Shown one piece after another: positions 24,348 to 33,205 of a stretch of DNA of 34,607 bases. Made by a program: the position numbers and the translations under genes. Origin of the DNA: an uncultured Pseudomonadales bacterium (lineage in GTDB: Bacteria > Pseudomonadota > Gammaproteobacteria > Pseudomonadales > UBA7434); NCBI GenBank assembly GCA_905478995.1, contig CAJQKT010000014.1:1-34607 (forward strand). The letters are read 5' to 3'. The notes beneath the pieces were generated by a model, which had not been told where the DNA came from, did no database searches, and worked only from the letters and a program-made list of their open reading frames with translations. The number at the start of each line of letters is the position of its first letter. Position 1 is the stretch's first letter.

Positions 24348-24915
24348 GGTAATCACCTCATTATTTACAGCGTTAATTATTTAGCGCGTAAGAATAGCCC
24401 GCTCCGACTTATTGGCCTTCTGTTAAGTTAACAGAGCATTTACCTGAATCAATTAATACCGTTGCTGTATTGAAGCAAAAAAAAACGGCGCCTAAAACAG
24501 ACGCCGCAAGGAAATCAGACCTGGAGGACTGAAATTTCGTGTCGGAGATACACAACCTTAAAATATCAAGCAGCAATGAGCGGGTCAATACGTATCATTA
24601 CTTAAGGCAAACCCATTTTCCGCATTAAAAACAAACGGTTAGCATGTTTTTTGCTCGATAATAGACTGCTTGCCAATGTTTTCTCTGTTGACAACAGGCC
24701 ACATGTCGACGCAGGCAGTAAAAGCCGGTCCAAATTAAACGATAACGGTCACTGCCCCGCTTTAAACGAGCCTTGTCACCCATCAGCACACCGAGCTCAA
24801 CCAGTAAAATGCACAAAAGTGGCTGCTTTGGGCAAGTATTCAGCAGCTAACAAAAAGTTATATATACTATAAAAATCAACTATCTATAACCGCGCTCAAA
24901 CACCGAAGTCACTTA
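24348..24915. other. 568-base intergenic region with an orphan leftward terminator
   Basis: No frame here looks like a recognised protein. Small open frames at 24625-24816 (minus) and 24651-24872 (plus) are Cys- and Arg-rich or low in structure and lack good ribosome binding sites. A clear leftward terminator at 24477-24506 implies that something between about 24510 and 24900 is transcribed leftward, perhaps a small RNA. The segment 24857-24890 is very AT-rich (TATATATACTATAAAAA) and probably carries the promoter of the gene at 24916, and possibly a divergent one. Confidence 0.5.
24477..24506 (-). terminator. Rho-independent terminator on the minus strand
   Basis: Read leftward, the RNA forms CGGCGUC-UGUUUUA-GGCGCCG, a 7-bp stem (24506-24500 with 24492-24486) containing one G-U pair, followed by nine U's (24485-24477). 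On the plus strand the same position would be a C-A mismatch and there is no T-tract, so the signal is directional. No recognised gene feeds it. Confidence 0.85.
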
Positions 24916-26325
24916 ATGCTAAAACCCGATACCGAAGGCACCCTCACCGCTCGACAAAAAGCGCTAGATATCAACCTAGACCCGAGTTGTTACGGCACTA
25001 TTGTCGAAATCGGCGCCGGCCAAGAAGTGGCCGGGCAATTTTTTCGCGCAGGTGCCGCCGCGGGCACTGTAGCCAAAACCATGTCGGCCTACGACATGGA
25101 GTTTAGCGATCAGATATATGGCAAGGTGGGCCGCTATGTTAGTCGTGACCGTTTAGACCAAATGCTTGCGCATGAATATGCCCTGCTATGCAGCAGACTC
25201 AGCGAATCACGCGGCGAGTCCAGTACTTTTTTTACCTATGCAGCAACTGTAGCGGCCAAAAGTTATGACCAAGATAATTTCTGCCATGCTCACGCGGGCA
25301 TCCGCTTTCAGCGCGAAGCCAACAGTGATTACAGCAACATCATTATTCATGCTCGCATGCACGACGGCGGCAGCGAAAAGCAAGCACAAGCGTTAGGTAT
25401 TTTAGGCGTTAATATGATTCATGGGGCATTTCGCCTCAATCATAGTCCGCGTGAATTCATCGAGCATTTGCTCGATGATTTGAGCTCGGAACGCATTGAA
25501 GTCGATTTTATTGAATTTAACGGCGAAGCTTTTCCGGACGTGGAAAACCGCTTAATGAATTTACAACTCATTAGAAGCTGGTGCACTCGCGCAGTAGTAT
25601 TCGATGCAAAAGGCCACTCTCAAGTACCAGCTAACATATTGCGCAAAAGCCCCATCATGGTTATTCGCGGTTCGTTCATGCCGCCAACTAAAGTACATGC
25701 TGACATGTTTGAGGCGGGGCGGAGTGCTTTTGGCACGCTCAAGTCGATTGATGAAAAAAACATTATCAGTTTGGCTGAAATCACCATGGCGGAACTTGAT
25801 AAAGACACCACGACCGCAGACGCTGATTTTTTGGCGCGTGTTGATCTATTAAACTCGCAGGGACACAGCGTATTAATTTCAGATTACTTTCGATTTTTTA
25901 GTTTACGCCACTGGTTACGTAACTATACCCATGAGCCCCTTGCCATTACTTTGAGCGTACTCGATTTTGATCACTTGTTTGACCCAGCTTATTATCAGGG
26001 GCTTGAAGGCGGCATTCTCGAGGCTATGGGTAAGCTGTTTCCTGATAATACCCATGTATTTGTATACCCAACAAAAATTGACGGTGATCTCGTAACACTC
26101 AACAACGTGCGGGTAGAGCCCTCGCAAAAGTTCTTATTGAAATATCTAGTTGATAATGAGTTGTTGCTCGATTGCGCTGTTAAAAACGAAGACAACTTAC
26201 ACATCTCGGCAGCTACCACTTATCAAATGATTGCTAAAGAACAACCCGGCTGGGAGGTCAATGTTGATGGCGACATTGCAGCACTCATCAAACAGAGAAA
26301 GTTCTTTAAAGCGACAGCGCCCTAA
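24916..26325 (+). CDS. Conserved uncharacterised protein with nucleotidyltransferase-like motif
   Basis: This 469-residue soluble protein belongs to a family I recall from many bacteria, sometimes labelled nicotinate-nucleotide adenylyltransferase without evidence. Very conserved-looking text lies at the N-terminus: YGTIVEIGAGQEVAGQFFR (26-44), GTVAKTMSAYDMEFSD (50-65) and GRYVSRDRLDQMLAHEYALL (72-91). The middle has LGILGVNMIHGAF (160-172). Residues 248-261 (MVIRGSFMPPTKVH) resemble the GxFxPxxxxH nucleotide-binding loop of adenylyltransferases, which may explain the label. No signal peptide, membrane helix or DNA-binding motif is visible. An AT-rich promoter-like stretch lies upstream; the next gene converges. 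The function is not known. Confidence 0.75.
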   Translation: MLKPDTEGTLTARQKALDINLDPSCYGTIVEIGAGQEVAGQFFRAGAAAGTVAKTMSAYDMEFSDQIYGKVGRYVSRDRLDQMLAHEYALLCSRLSESRGESSTFFTYAATVAAKSYDQDNFCHAHAGIRFQREANSDYSNIIIHARMHDGGSEKQAQALGILGVNMIHGAFRLNHSPREFIEHLLDDLSSERIEVDFIEFNGEAFPDVENRLMNLQLIRSWCTRAVVFDAKGHSQVPANILRKSPIMVIRGSFMPPTKVHADMFEAGRSAFGTLKSIDEKNIISLAEITMAELDKDTTTADADFLARVDLLNSQGHSVLISDYFRFFSLRHWLRNYTHEPLAITLSVLDFDHLFDPAYYQGLEGGILEAMGKLFPDNTHVFVYPTKIDGDLVTLNNVRVEPSQKFLLKYLVDNELLLDCAVKNEDNLHISAATTYQMIAKEQPGWEVNVDGDIAALIKQRKFFKATAP

Positions 26326-26369
26326 ACTGCGCCAACACAGTCTATAGCGCATTAGCCTGTAAGAGAAAA

Positions 26370-26999
26370 TCAGTTAGGCAAGTCTTTCATTGCCATCATC
26401 AAGAACCCAGAAAAAGCAGCATTTGAAGGCGACAAACTGCTGTCGACCTGCTGTTTAGCTGTGTTGATCAAATCACGATAGCCCAAATAAAAGGCCCAAG
26501 TTGGCAGAGGTTTATACTCCAACTGATCGACGTCGAAATTTTTTATCACGCCCTTAGCTGTAGTGGGCTTTACAAAAACTTCGGTAGTTGGGGCGTAGTA
26601 AGCCGGAATAACACTAACCAGGCTCCACTTGGCAATTTTTTCAGTTTGCAATAAGTCAACTAACCCTTCAAAACCTGCTTGTTGTTTGCCGTGTAATAAC
26701 CGCTTTAGTGCATTAGCCAAAAAGTGCTTTTCGTTCATATCGAGCCTTTGCACGAAGTCGCGAAACTTGGGTTTTTCGAACATCGACACCATAGATGAGC
26801 GACTTACCAGTTTAATCATGTCTTCCGCTATTTTTTCCGCATCGTTAAAGCGTCGTTTAGCAAAGCTTTGATGAGCAAATTCAATCAATTTATCCATATT
26901 ATGTTTTTTACGAACGGCCGCCATTTGAGGAGAGCTAAATCCACCCGGGTATTGAGCAAGAAACATGGCCTCGGCTATTTTTAATTTTTGCAGGTTCAT
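26370..26999 (-). CDS. Uncharacterised conserved-looking protein
   Basis: The 209-residue protein has no signal peptide or membrane helix, is rich in Lys and Phe, and is mostly helical in appearance. I do not recognise a family. Features that can be seen: an N-terminal helix with AEAMFLAQYPGGF, a charged central region (FVQRLDMNEKHFLANALKRLLHGK), and a segment with KWSLVSVIPAYYAPTTEVFVKPTT that reads like a folded core. It converges on the gene at 24916 with a 44-base gap and is divergent from the glyoxalase gene. No strong ribosome binding site precedes ATG 26999. It is called real because the frame is long and amino-acid use is ordinary. Confidence 0.7.
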   Translation of the reverse strand: MNLQKLKIAEAMFLAQYPGGFSSPQMAAVRKKHNMDKLIEFAHQSFAKRRFNDAEKIAEDMIKLVSRSSMVSMFEKPKFRDFVQRLDMNEKHFLANALKRLLHGKQQAGFEGLVDLLQTEKIAKWSLVSVIPAYYAPTTEVFVKPTTAKGVIKNFDVDQLEYKPLPTWAFYLGYRDLINTAKQQVDSSLSPSNAAFSGFLMMAMKDLPN

Positions 27000-27172
27000 A
27001 AAATTTAGGCCAGTGTAAATGGGCTGTGCATCTTAACGACTAGCTACCAGTATTTCGAGGGGCCAATGGACTTAAGATCATTATTTTAGTGGCATTGTCA
27101 TGCCCGCAGTCAAACGGTAGACTCACTGACATACCATTGCAAAAATCCCCGTTCATTCTGGAAATGACTATT

Positions 27173-27613
27173 ATGCACTACCTTCACACAATGATCCGCG
27201 TTGGCGATTTAGACGCGGCGCTAGACTTTTTTTGCCACAAATTCGGCCTGATTGAGGTCAATCGCTACGATAATGAAGCGGCCCGCTTTTCGCTAATTTT
27301 TTTAGCAGCCCCAGGAGACGTTGAGCGCGCAGCCGAACAACAGGCACCATTGGTGGAACTGACACATAACTGGGACGAAACCCAGTACGAAGGCGGGCGC
27401 AATTTTGGCCACCTAGCCTATGCTGTCGACGATATATATGCGATCTGCCAGCAATTACTCGACAAGGGTGTCATTATCAATCGTCCACCGCGCGATGGCC
27501 ACATGGCTTTTATTCGCTCTCCTGATGGTATCTCAATTGAGCTACTGCAAAAAGGCGAGCGCCTCCCTGCCCAAGAGCCGTGGGCATCGATGGCAAACAC
27601 CGGCTCTTGGTAA
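27173..27613 (+). CDS. gloA: Lactoylglutathione lyase (glyoxalase I)
   Basis: The enzyme turns the hemithioacetal of methylglyoxal and glutathione into lactoylglutathione in the cytosol. From ATG 27173 it has 146 residues and begins MHYLHTMIRVGDLDAALDFF, the standard family start; an upstream in-frame start would add 28 unrelated residues. The four metal ligands are present: His5, Glu62 (VELTHNWD), His80 (FGHLAYAVDD) and Glu123 (SIELLQ). The Cys at 21 and the EGGRNFGH loop are ordinary for the family. A GGAA lies about 8 bases before the ATG. The msrA gene follows within about 70 bases and may be co-transcribed, giving a small electrophile and oxidative damage repair unit. Confidence 0.95.
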   Translation: MHYLHTMIRVGDLDAALDFFCHKFGLIEVNRYDNEAARFSLIFLAAPGDVERAAEQQAPLVELTHNWDETQYEGGRNFGHLAYAVDDIYAICQQLLDKGVIINRPPRDGHMAFIRSPDGISIELLQKGERLPAQEPWASMANTGSW

Positions 27614-27682
27614 GCGGGAACTTCTGTGAGCCTTGATGCTCTGAGTCATTCAATCTTAACAACCATAAGCGCCAGTCAAACT

Positions 27683-28396
27683 ATGCCTAGCACATCATTC
27701 AATCGTTTCTCTAACCGATGCACGTCAATCTTGTCGCTTACCTTACCGGCGCTCATCACCCTGCTAGTTTCACTTTCTGGCGCGGGACAGATCACCGCCG
27801 CTGAAGTGAGGCCACTGGCTCCCGCAGGCAATCAGGAGGTGATAACGACCACCACATCCGCTAAGGCTACCTTCGCTGGCGGCTGCTTTTGGTGTATGGA
27901 GGCTGTGTATCAAAAACTGGAGGGCGTTAGCGATGTCGTTTCAGGATTTACCGGCGGCACCAGCACTAATCCCACCTACAAAGGAGACCATAGCGGACAC
28001 TACGAAGCTATAGAAGTGACTTACGATCCGAGCATTATCAGCTACACACAGCTGCTCGAAAAATTCTGGGTCAATGTCGATCCGTTTGATGCCGGCGGAC
28101 AATTTTGTGATAGAGGCCCAAGCTATTTAAGTGCTATTTTTGTTGCCAATGATGAACAAAAAATCGCTGCTGAGCAAAGTCGCGCCGCTATTACTGAAAG
28201 CTTTGCCAACTCATCTCAAAATCAAACCGCAGCAGCGACTGCAAAAATAGTCACGCCTGTGCTGGCTGCCTCTGCCTTTTATCCGGTGGAAGAATACCAT
28301 CAAGATTATTTTTTAAAAAAACCGCTACGTTACAAATTTTATCGTTCACGATGTGGGCGCGACGCACGACTGACCGAGCTCTGGGGCGATCGCTAA
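27683..28396 (+). CDS. msrA: Exported peptide-methionine (S)-S-oxide reductase
   Basis: MsrA reduces methionine-S-sulfoxide in proteins. The catalytic motif GCFWC is at residues 67-71 (Cys68 catalytic), followed by EAVYQKLEGVSDVVSGFTGG, HYEAIEVTYDP, DAGGQFCDRGPSYLSAIF and EEYHQDYF, all family blocks. From ATG 27683 the protein has 237 residues, with a signal peptide (LTLPALITLLVSLSGAGQITAA, cleavage about 40), so it acts in the periplasm. A GTG at 27626, behind a GGGA, would place 19 residues before this signal. One Cys remains near the C-terminus (RSRCGRD), a possible resolving residue. It lies just after gloA on the same strand. Confidence 0.94.
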   Translation: MPSTSFNRFSNRCTSILSLTLPALITLLVSLSGAGQITAAEVRPLAPAGNQEVITTTTSAKATFAGGCFWCMEAVYQKLEGVSDVVSGFTGGTSTNPTYKGDHSGHYEAIEVTYDPSIISYTQLLEKFWVNVDPFDAGGQFCDRGPSYLSAIFVANDEQKIAAEQSRAAITESFANSSQNQTAAATAKIVTPVLAASAFYPVEEYHQDYFLKKPLRYKFYRSRCGRDARLTELWGDR

Positions 28397-28642
28397 GCAA
28401 CATTTCGGTTGAATCCAGTACCAATGGTTTCATCAGCAGCTTCGATACTATAGCTAGCCCTTTTAAAAGATTACGTCAACAAACCTAAGTAAAACTACGC
28501 AGTTGTGTCCGCAAATAAAAACTAAAAAAAACGGGACCAGCGCTACTCAAGAAATCCCATAAAGCGCACCAGAAATGCGCGCAGAAGAAGTCACATCTAC
28601 TTTAAAAATTCACCCTACTTAACCCGCAGGGCAACTAACGCA

Positions 28643-30058
28643 TTAGGATTCCCAGTCACCACCTAGAGCTAGGTATAGGTCGATGCGTTGCTGTAATTGT
28701 AAACGCTGAATCGTCGCCAACGAGCTGTTAGCTGCATTGACACGACGCTGAATCGTTAAAGTATCTAATAGCTCGGCCTCTCCCTCTTTGTAACGCAACT
28801 GACTAATGCGAAAGGCTTCGGCTGATTCGGTAGCCACTTCTGCTAGTTCAACGTTTCGATTTGCCAAAACGGTTCCTTGATCAAGAGCAGATTCAACCTC
28901 AGAAAAAGCGGTTTGAGCCGTAGCACCATAGGCCGCCAAGGCCTGCTCTTGTTCAGCCGTCGCCACTTTTACCTCTTGCTTACGAGCCCCACCATCAAAA
29001 ATGGGGACCAGCAAACTAGTGCCGGCCTGCCAAGCTAAATTGGCCGGATCCAGCAAGCTAGACAACGCATCAGATGAACCGCCAAAAGAACCCGTCAAGC
29101 CCAGCGATGGCAACCTTGCCGCTTTAGCTTGTTCGGTGTTATTAAAGGCAGCGGCCACTCGACGATCGGCGGCCACTACATCAGGGCGACGCTCCAGCAA
29201 CTCTGAAGGCAAACCCACTGGCGGAGCAGCCGGCAATGCAGGCAGGGTTTCAGGTAGCTCAGTTTCAGCACTGGGATAGCGGCCTAACAAAATTTCTAGC
29301 GCTCTAACCGAGTCGCGGTAAGACCCCTCTATTGTAATTAACGATTCACGCGCTGAAGCAAGATCCGACTTACTCAACGCTACGTCTTGTGCGTCTCCCA
29401 TGCCATTGTCATAACGGACCTGAACAATACGCAGTGTTTCGGTTAGTATCGAAACGCTATCTTTGGCAACAGCTGCCTGAAGCTTTGCCTCAATTGAAGT
29501 GATATAGGCGCTCGTTGTTGCCGCAGCCAATGAGTCTTGCGCGTACTGATAGTCGGCCTGCACCGCACGAAATGATTCTGTTGCACTGCGCTCTCCAGCA
29601 CTCAAACGGCCCCATAAATCTGCCTCCCACGACACCTGCAAGCCCACCGATTGGCCTGATGCGCTTGCAACGTCCGAACTCGGGCTACCCGAGCGCTGAT
29701 CGCCGGCCACAAAATTAGCCGTAGGTGACAAAGCAGCGCCAGCCTGTGCAGCCAAGGCCTGCGCCCGATTAACATTGGCTGCTGCTGCAGCCAAATTTTT
29801 ATTATTTGCCTGCGCCTCCAACACTAACGCCTTTAATGTATCGTCATGAAACTCATCCACCCAGCCCACGGGTATCGCTGCTGCCTGCGCTGCCGCCTCG
29901 CCAAAAGCTTCAGGCACATCGTTGATTTGCTGTGCAACAGCCTCGGCAACCTCGCTCTCTACTTGCTGCCCCGTGGTACCACAACCACTTAACATCGCTA
30001 ACACTGCCAGACTACTCGCAGTAAAAACATTGCGCACAATAGATCTATCAAGCTTCAT
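28643..30058 (-). CDS. RND efflux outer-membrane factor lipoprotein (OprM/NodT family)
   Basis: This 471-residue TolC-like channel starts at ATG 30058, which has GAGGAAG about 6 bases upstream and overlaps the end of the pump gene by 11 bases; a longer frame to 30112 is unlikely. The lipoprotein signal has lipobox LSGC (Cys26). Two repeats of long coiled helices follow, with markers such as VSWEADLWGRL, LLERRPDVVAADRRVAAA and LRYKEGEAELLDTLTIQRR. The protein forms the outer-membrane and periplasmic tunnel for the pump encoded upstream. The overlap points to translational coupling with the pump. The exported substrate is not predictable. Confidence 0.94.
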   Translation of the reverse strand: MKLDRSIVRNVFTASSLAVLAMLSGCGTTGQQVESEVAEAVAQQINDVPEAFGEAAAQAAAIPVGWVDEFHDDTLKALVLEAQANNKNLAAAAANVNRAQALAAQAGAALSPTANFVAGDQRSGSPSSDVASASGQSVGLQVSWEADLWGRLSAGERSATESFRAVQADYQYAQDSLAAATTSAYITSIEAKLQAAVAKDSVSILTETLRIVQVRYDNGMGDAQDVALSKSDLASARESLITIEGSYRDSVRALEILLGRYPSAETELPETLPALPAAPPVGLPSELLERRPDVVAADRRVAAAFNNTEQAKAARLPSLGLTGSFGGSSDALSSLLDPANLAWQAGTSLLVPIFDGGARKQEVKVATAEQEQALAAYGATAQTAFSEVESALDQGTVLANRNVELAEVATESAEAFRISQLRYKEGEAELLDTLTIQRRVNAANSSLATIQRLQLQQRIDLYLALGGDWES

Positions 30059-33000
30059 GCTGAACTTCCTCAGAACCAATGTTAAAAAATATAGCGTATA
30101 AAACTGGCACAATAACCAGCGTTAATAGCGTAGCGAAGGTCAAACCAAACACCAATACAATAGACATCGACTTAAAAAACGCGTCAAAGAATAATGGCAT
30201 GACACCTAACACCGTGGTTATAGCGCCCATCATGACCGGCCTTACGCGACTGACTGATGCATCTAACAAGGCATCGTAACGCGGCTTGCCAGAAGCTATA
30301 TCGGCATCGATTTGGTCGACTAAAACGATGGCATTTTTAATCAGCAGGCCAGATAGCGAGAGCAAGCCGAGAATCGCCATAAATTCCATTGGCACATCCA
30401 TAATGAGCAAACCAGCCACTACACCTATCAGTGCTAATGGCACTACCAACCAAATAATCACCGGTTGCCGAACACTGCCAAATAAAATAAACACCACCAA
30501 CACCATCGCTAACAAACCAAATGGCAAGGTAGAGGCTAATTGCTCATTAGATTCTTTGGAATCACCGTATTCGCCATCCCAGGTAAGTGAGTAGCCGTCG
30601 GGCCGCTCAATCGCTTCAATAGCGGGCATGAGTCGAGTCAATAAATTTGACGCCAGCTCGCCTGGCTTAGGATCCGACTGCGCCTTTATACTCCAAATAC
30701 GATCTTCTCGCTTTAGCAAACCATCGCGCCAGATCGTTCTAAAGCCGTCGGTCACCTGCGCTATAGGAACCGTTTTCCCGGTAATAGAACTTAAAATTTG
30801 CACATTCTCTATATCGCTAATATCTTGCCGCTCATTGGCCGGCGCGCGACTAATGATAGGCAGCAAGTCGTTACCTTCGCGGTAAACACCCACGTTAGTG
30901 CCGGTAAAGTTGTAGGTGAGCGAAGCGGCCAAATCTTCGCGCGAAATGCCGGCTCGTAAACCTTTGTTGTCTGAATACAACGGCTCAATAACGGCCACCC
31001 GCTGGCGCCAACTGTCTTGAATCGACAACGCGCCACCGTCAGCGATCATAATAGCCTTTGCCTGATTGGCTAAATCACGCAGCACATCTGGATCAGGCCC
31101 AGAAAAGTTAGCCTCGATTTTAGATCCACCACCAGGGCCGGTTACAAATCGCCAGACCTTGGCCTGAGCATTTACGAAGTTTTCATCGATATGCTCTTGA
31201 ATCGTAGGCATCAGATCATCGATAAGGTTGTAGTCGTCCACTCGCGCCAGCAACTGCCCATACGATGAGTTGTTAGATTCAGGGCTGTACACCAGCATGT
31301 AACGAAGGCCACCTGCCCCTACCGAAGTCTGCACGGTGTTAACGCCCGGCAGCGACCTCACAAAATCTTCTACCTGACGAACATCTTGCTCAGTGCGTGC
31401 GATATCGGTTCCTTGCGGTAACCAATAATCGATAACAATCTGAGGTGTCGTTGAGGCGGGGAAAAAACCTGACTTCACGAACTGAAAACCCCAAAGAGAA
31501 ACAGCAAGCATAGCCACGCTCACAGCAACAACCAAAATGCGCAGGCTCAACGCTTTACGCATTAGACTTTTGTATGCGCCTAACATCTTGCTTTCTGACT
31601 TTGGTGCTTGCGGCTCTGCCGTCGATCCTTGCGCATCAGCGTCGAACAACAAGTAGCAGAACATGGGCGTTAACGTTACCGCAAATATCCAGCTAAACAT
31701 CAGAGAAATAAGAACCACCCAAAACAGGTCGCCGGTAAATTCGGCGGTATTGCCGGGCGCAAAACCAATGGGACCAAAGGCGATAATACCCACCAAGGTG
31801 CCACCTAAAAGTGGCCATTTGGTACCATCGACAATTTCTTTGACGATCTCCATTTTCTTACGGCCGCTTTGTATACCTACTAAGATACCCTCGGTCACCA
31901 CTATCGCATTGTCGACCATCATCCCTAACGCGATGATGAGTGCGCCGAGTGAAATGCGATGCATAGGAATACCTCCTATATCCATCGTGGCTAGCGTTGC
32001 GCCAATGGTGAGCAATAAAATTGCGCCGATAATTAGCGCTGATTGCAAACCCATAAAAAGGAACAGCGTGACAATGACAATAACCAATGCGGCAATAACA
32101 TTGGCAACAAAGTTTTTCACTGAGGCATCGACAATATCGCCCTGATGATAATACTGCTGAACCTCAATGCCCAAGGGCCGACGGCTCTCGCTCTCTGCCA
32201 ACTTGGCGTCAATTTCTTTGCCAATTTTTACGATGTTCCCGCCCGATATTCCGGCCACACCCAAACCCATGGCCGGTTCATTGTTGTAGCGATAAATACT
32301 ATCAGGCGGTGTTTTATAGCCACGCCACACATGTGCAACATCTTTTAAATAAACTAAACGACCCTCTTTAGAGGTAGTGACCAGTAAGTTTTCAATCGAC
32401 TCAACTGAGTCGATTGCACCCGACGGATCAATAACAATGCGCTTCTCGCCAATAACCACATCGCCTGCAGCCACTACTGCATTTTGCTGACCCAGTATGT
32501 CGTATAAATTGGCAATCGATACACCGAGTGCGGCTGCACTAGCGCGCGATATCTCAACAAAAATAGCTTCTTTTAAATCGCCAATGTAGGAAACCTTAGA
32601 AACGCCATCGACTTGCAGTAAATCGCTGCGTAAATCTTTTGTGTACTCACGCAACTCGGCAGGCGTGTAGCCCGGCCCGGTGATAAAATAATAGATGCCA
32701 TAAACATCACCAAACTCATCGTAAACGATTGGCTCGCTAGCACCCGGCGGCAAACTACGCGTTACGTCTTTAACTTTGTTTCTAAGCTTGGTCCAAATTA
32801 ATTGCAGATCAGCTTTCGACTTCGAAAACTCATATTTTATTTCAACCTGAATTTCCGACTTACCAGCAGAAGACGTAGACTCTAACGACTCAACTTCTTG
32901 CATTTGCTGCAAGGCACGTTCAATCGGTTCGGTGACCTCTTCAGCCACCTCAAATGGACTCGCCCCCGGATAAAACGTAATGACCGGTGCAACACGAATA

Positions 33001-33122
33001 GTAAATTCAGGATCTTCAAAGCGCGGCATATTCTCATACGCCGACCAGCCACCGCCGATTGTTAATAAAATAACAATAACGCTCAGCACACGATTTTTTA
33101 TAGTAAATTCAGCAATATTCAT
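30048..33122 (-). CDS. RND efflux pump permease, HAE1 family
   Basis: The 1024-residue inner-membrane proton antiporter has the two-fold RND layout: a first transmembrane helix at about 12-28, a periplasmic loop to about 335, helices at about 336-500, a second helix near 535, a second loop to about 860, and terminal helices to 1015. The proton-relay region is visible as MMVDNAIVVTE (Asp404; a single Asp where AcrB has two) and as IKNAIVLVDQ with Lys in the later helix. The N-terminal RFEDPEFTIRVAPVITFYPGA is typical of the MexF/TriC/VexF-like side of the family. It lies between the adaptor and outer-membrane factor genes. Substrates may be organic solvents, detergents or biocides, but this is inference. 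Confidence 0.95.
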   Translation of the reverse strand: MNIAEFTIKNRVLSVIVILLTIGGGWSAYENMPRFEDPEFTIRVAPVITFYPGASPFEVAEEVTEPIERALQQMQEVESLESTSSAGKSEIQVEIKYEFSKSKADLQLIWTKLRNKVKDVTRSLPPGASEPIVYDEFGDVYGIYYFITGPGYTPAELREYTKDLRSDLLQVDGVSKVSYIGDLKEAIFVEISRASAAALGVSIANLYDILGQQNAVVAAGDVVIGEKRIVIDPSGAIDSVESIENLLVTTSKEGRLVYLKDVAHVWRGYKTPPDSIYRYNNEPAMGLGVAGISGGNIVKIGKEIDAKLAESESRRPLGIEVQQYYHQGDIVDASVKNFVANVIAALVIVIVTLFLFMGLQSALIIGAILLLTIGATLATMDIGGIPMHRISLGALIIALGMMVDNAIVVTEGILVGIQSGRKKMEIVKEIVDGTKWPLLGGTLVGIIAFGPIGFAPGNTAEFTGDLFWVVLISLMFSWIFAVTLTPMFCYLLFDADAQGSTAEPQAPKSESKMLGAYKSLMRKALSLRILVVAVSVAMLAVSLWGFQFVKSGFFPASTTPQIVIDYWLPQGTDIARTEQDVRQVEDFVRSLPGVNTVQTSVGAGGLRYMLVYSPESNNSSYGQLLARVDDYNLIDDLMPTIQEHIDENFVNAQAKVWRFVTGPGGGSKIEANFSGPDPDVLRDLANQAKAIMIADGGALSIQDSWRQRVAVIEPLYSDNKGLRAGISREDLAASLTYNFTGTNVGVYREGNDLLPIISRAPANERQDISDIENVQILSSITGKTVPIAQVTDGFRTIWRDGLLKREDRIWSIKAQSDPKPGELASNLLTRLMPAIEAIERPDGYSLTWDGEYGDSKESNEQLASTLPFGLLAMVLVVFILFGSVRQPVIIWLVVPLALIGVVAGLLIMDVPMEFMAILGLLSLSGLLIKNAIVLVDQIDADIASGKPRYDALLDASVSRVRPVMMGAITTVLGVMPLFFDAFFKSMSIVLVFGLTFATLLTLVIVPVLYAIFFNIGSEEVQHEA

Positions 33123-33205
33123 AATTGGGTAACTTTGAGGCTAGCAACTAATTGGATTGAACAAAGGCTTTTGGCAACATACAAACTCACCAACGCATGG
33201 TCGAA

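Noticed and set aside
24625-24816. Minus-strand frame of 63 codons upstream of the orphan terminator
   Set aside because: It has many Cys, Arg and Trp residues without recognisable structure and no ribosome binding site. The terminator makes transcription plausible, but coding is not supported.
28562-28578. Short inverted repeat GCGCA/TGCGC between msrA and the efflux channel gene
   Set aside because: A 5-bp stem without a T-tract on either side; too weak for a terminator in this convergent gap.
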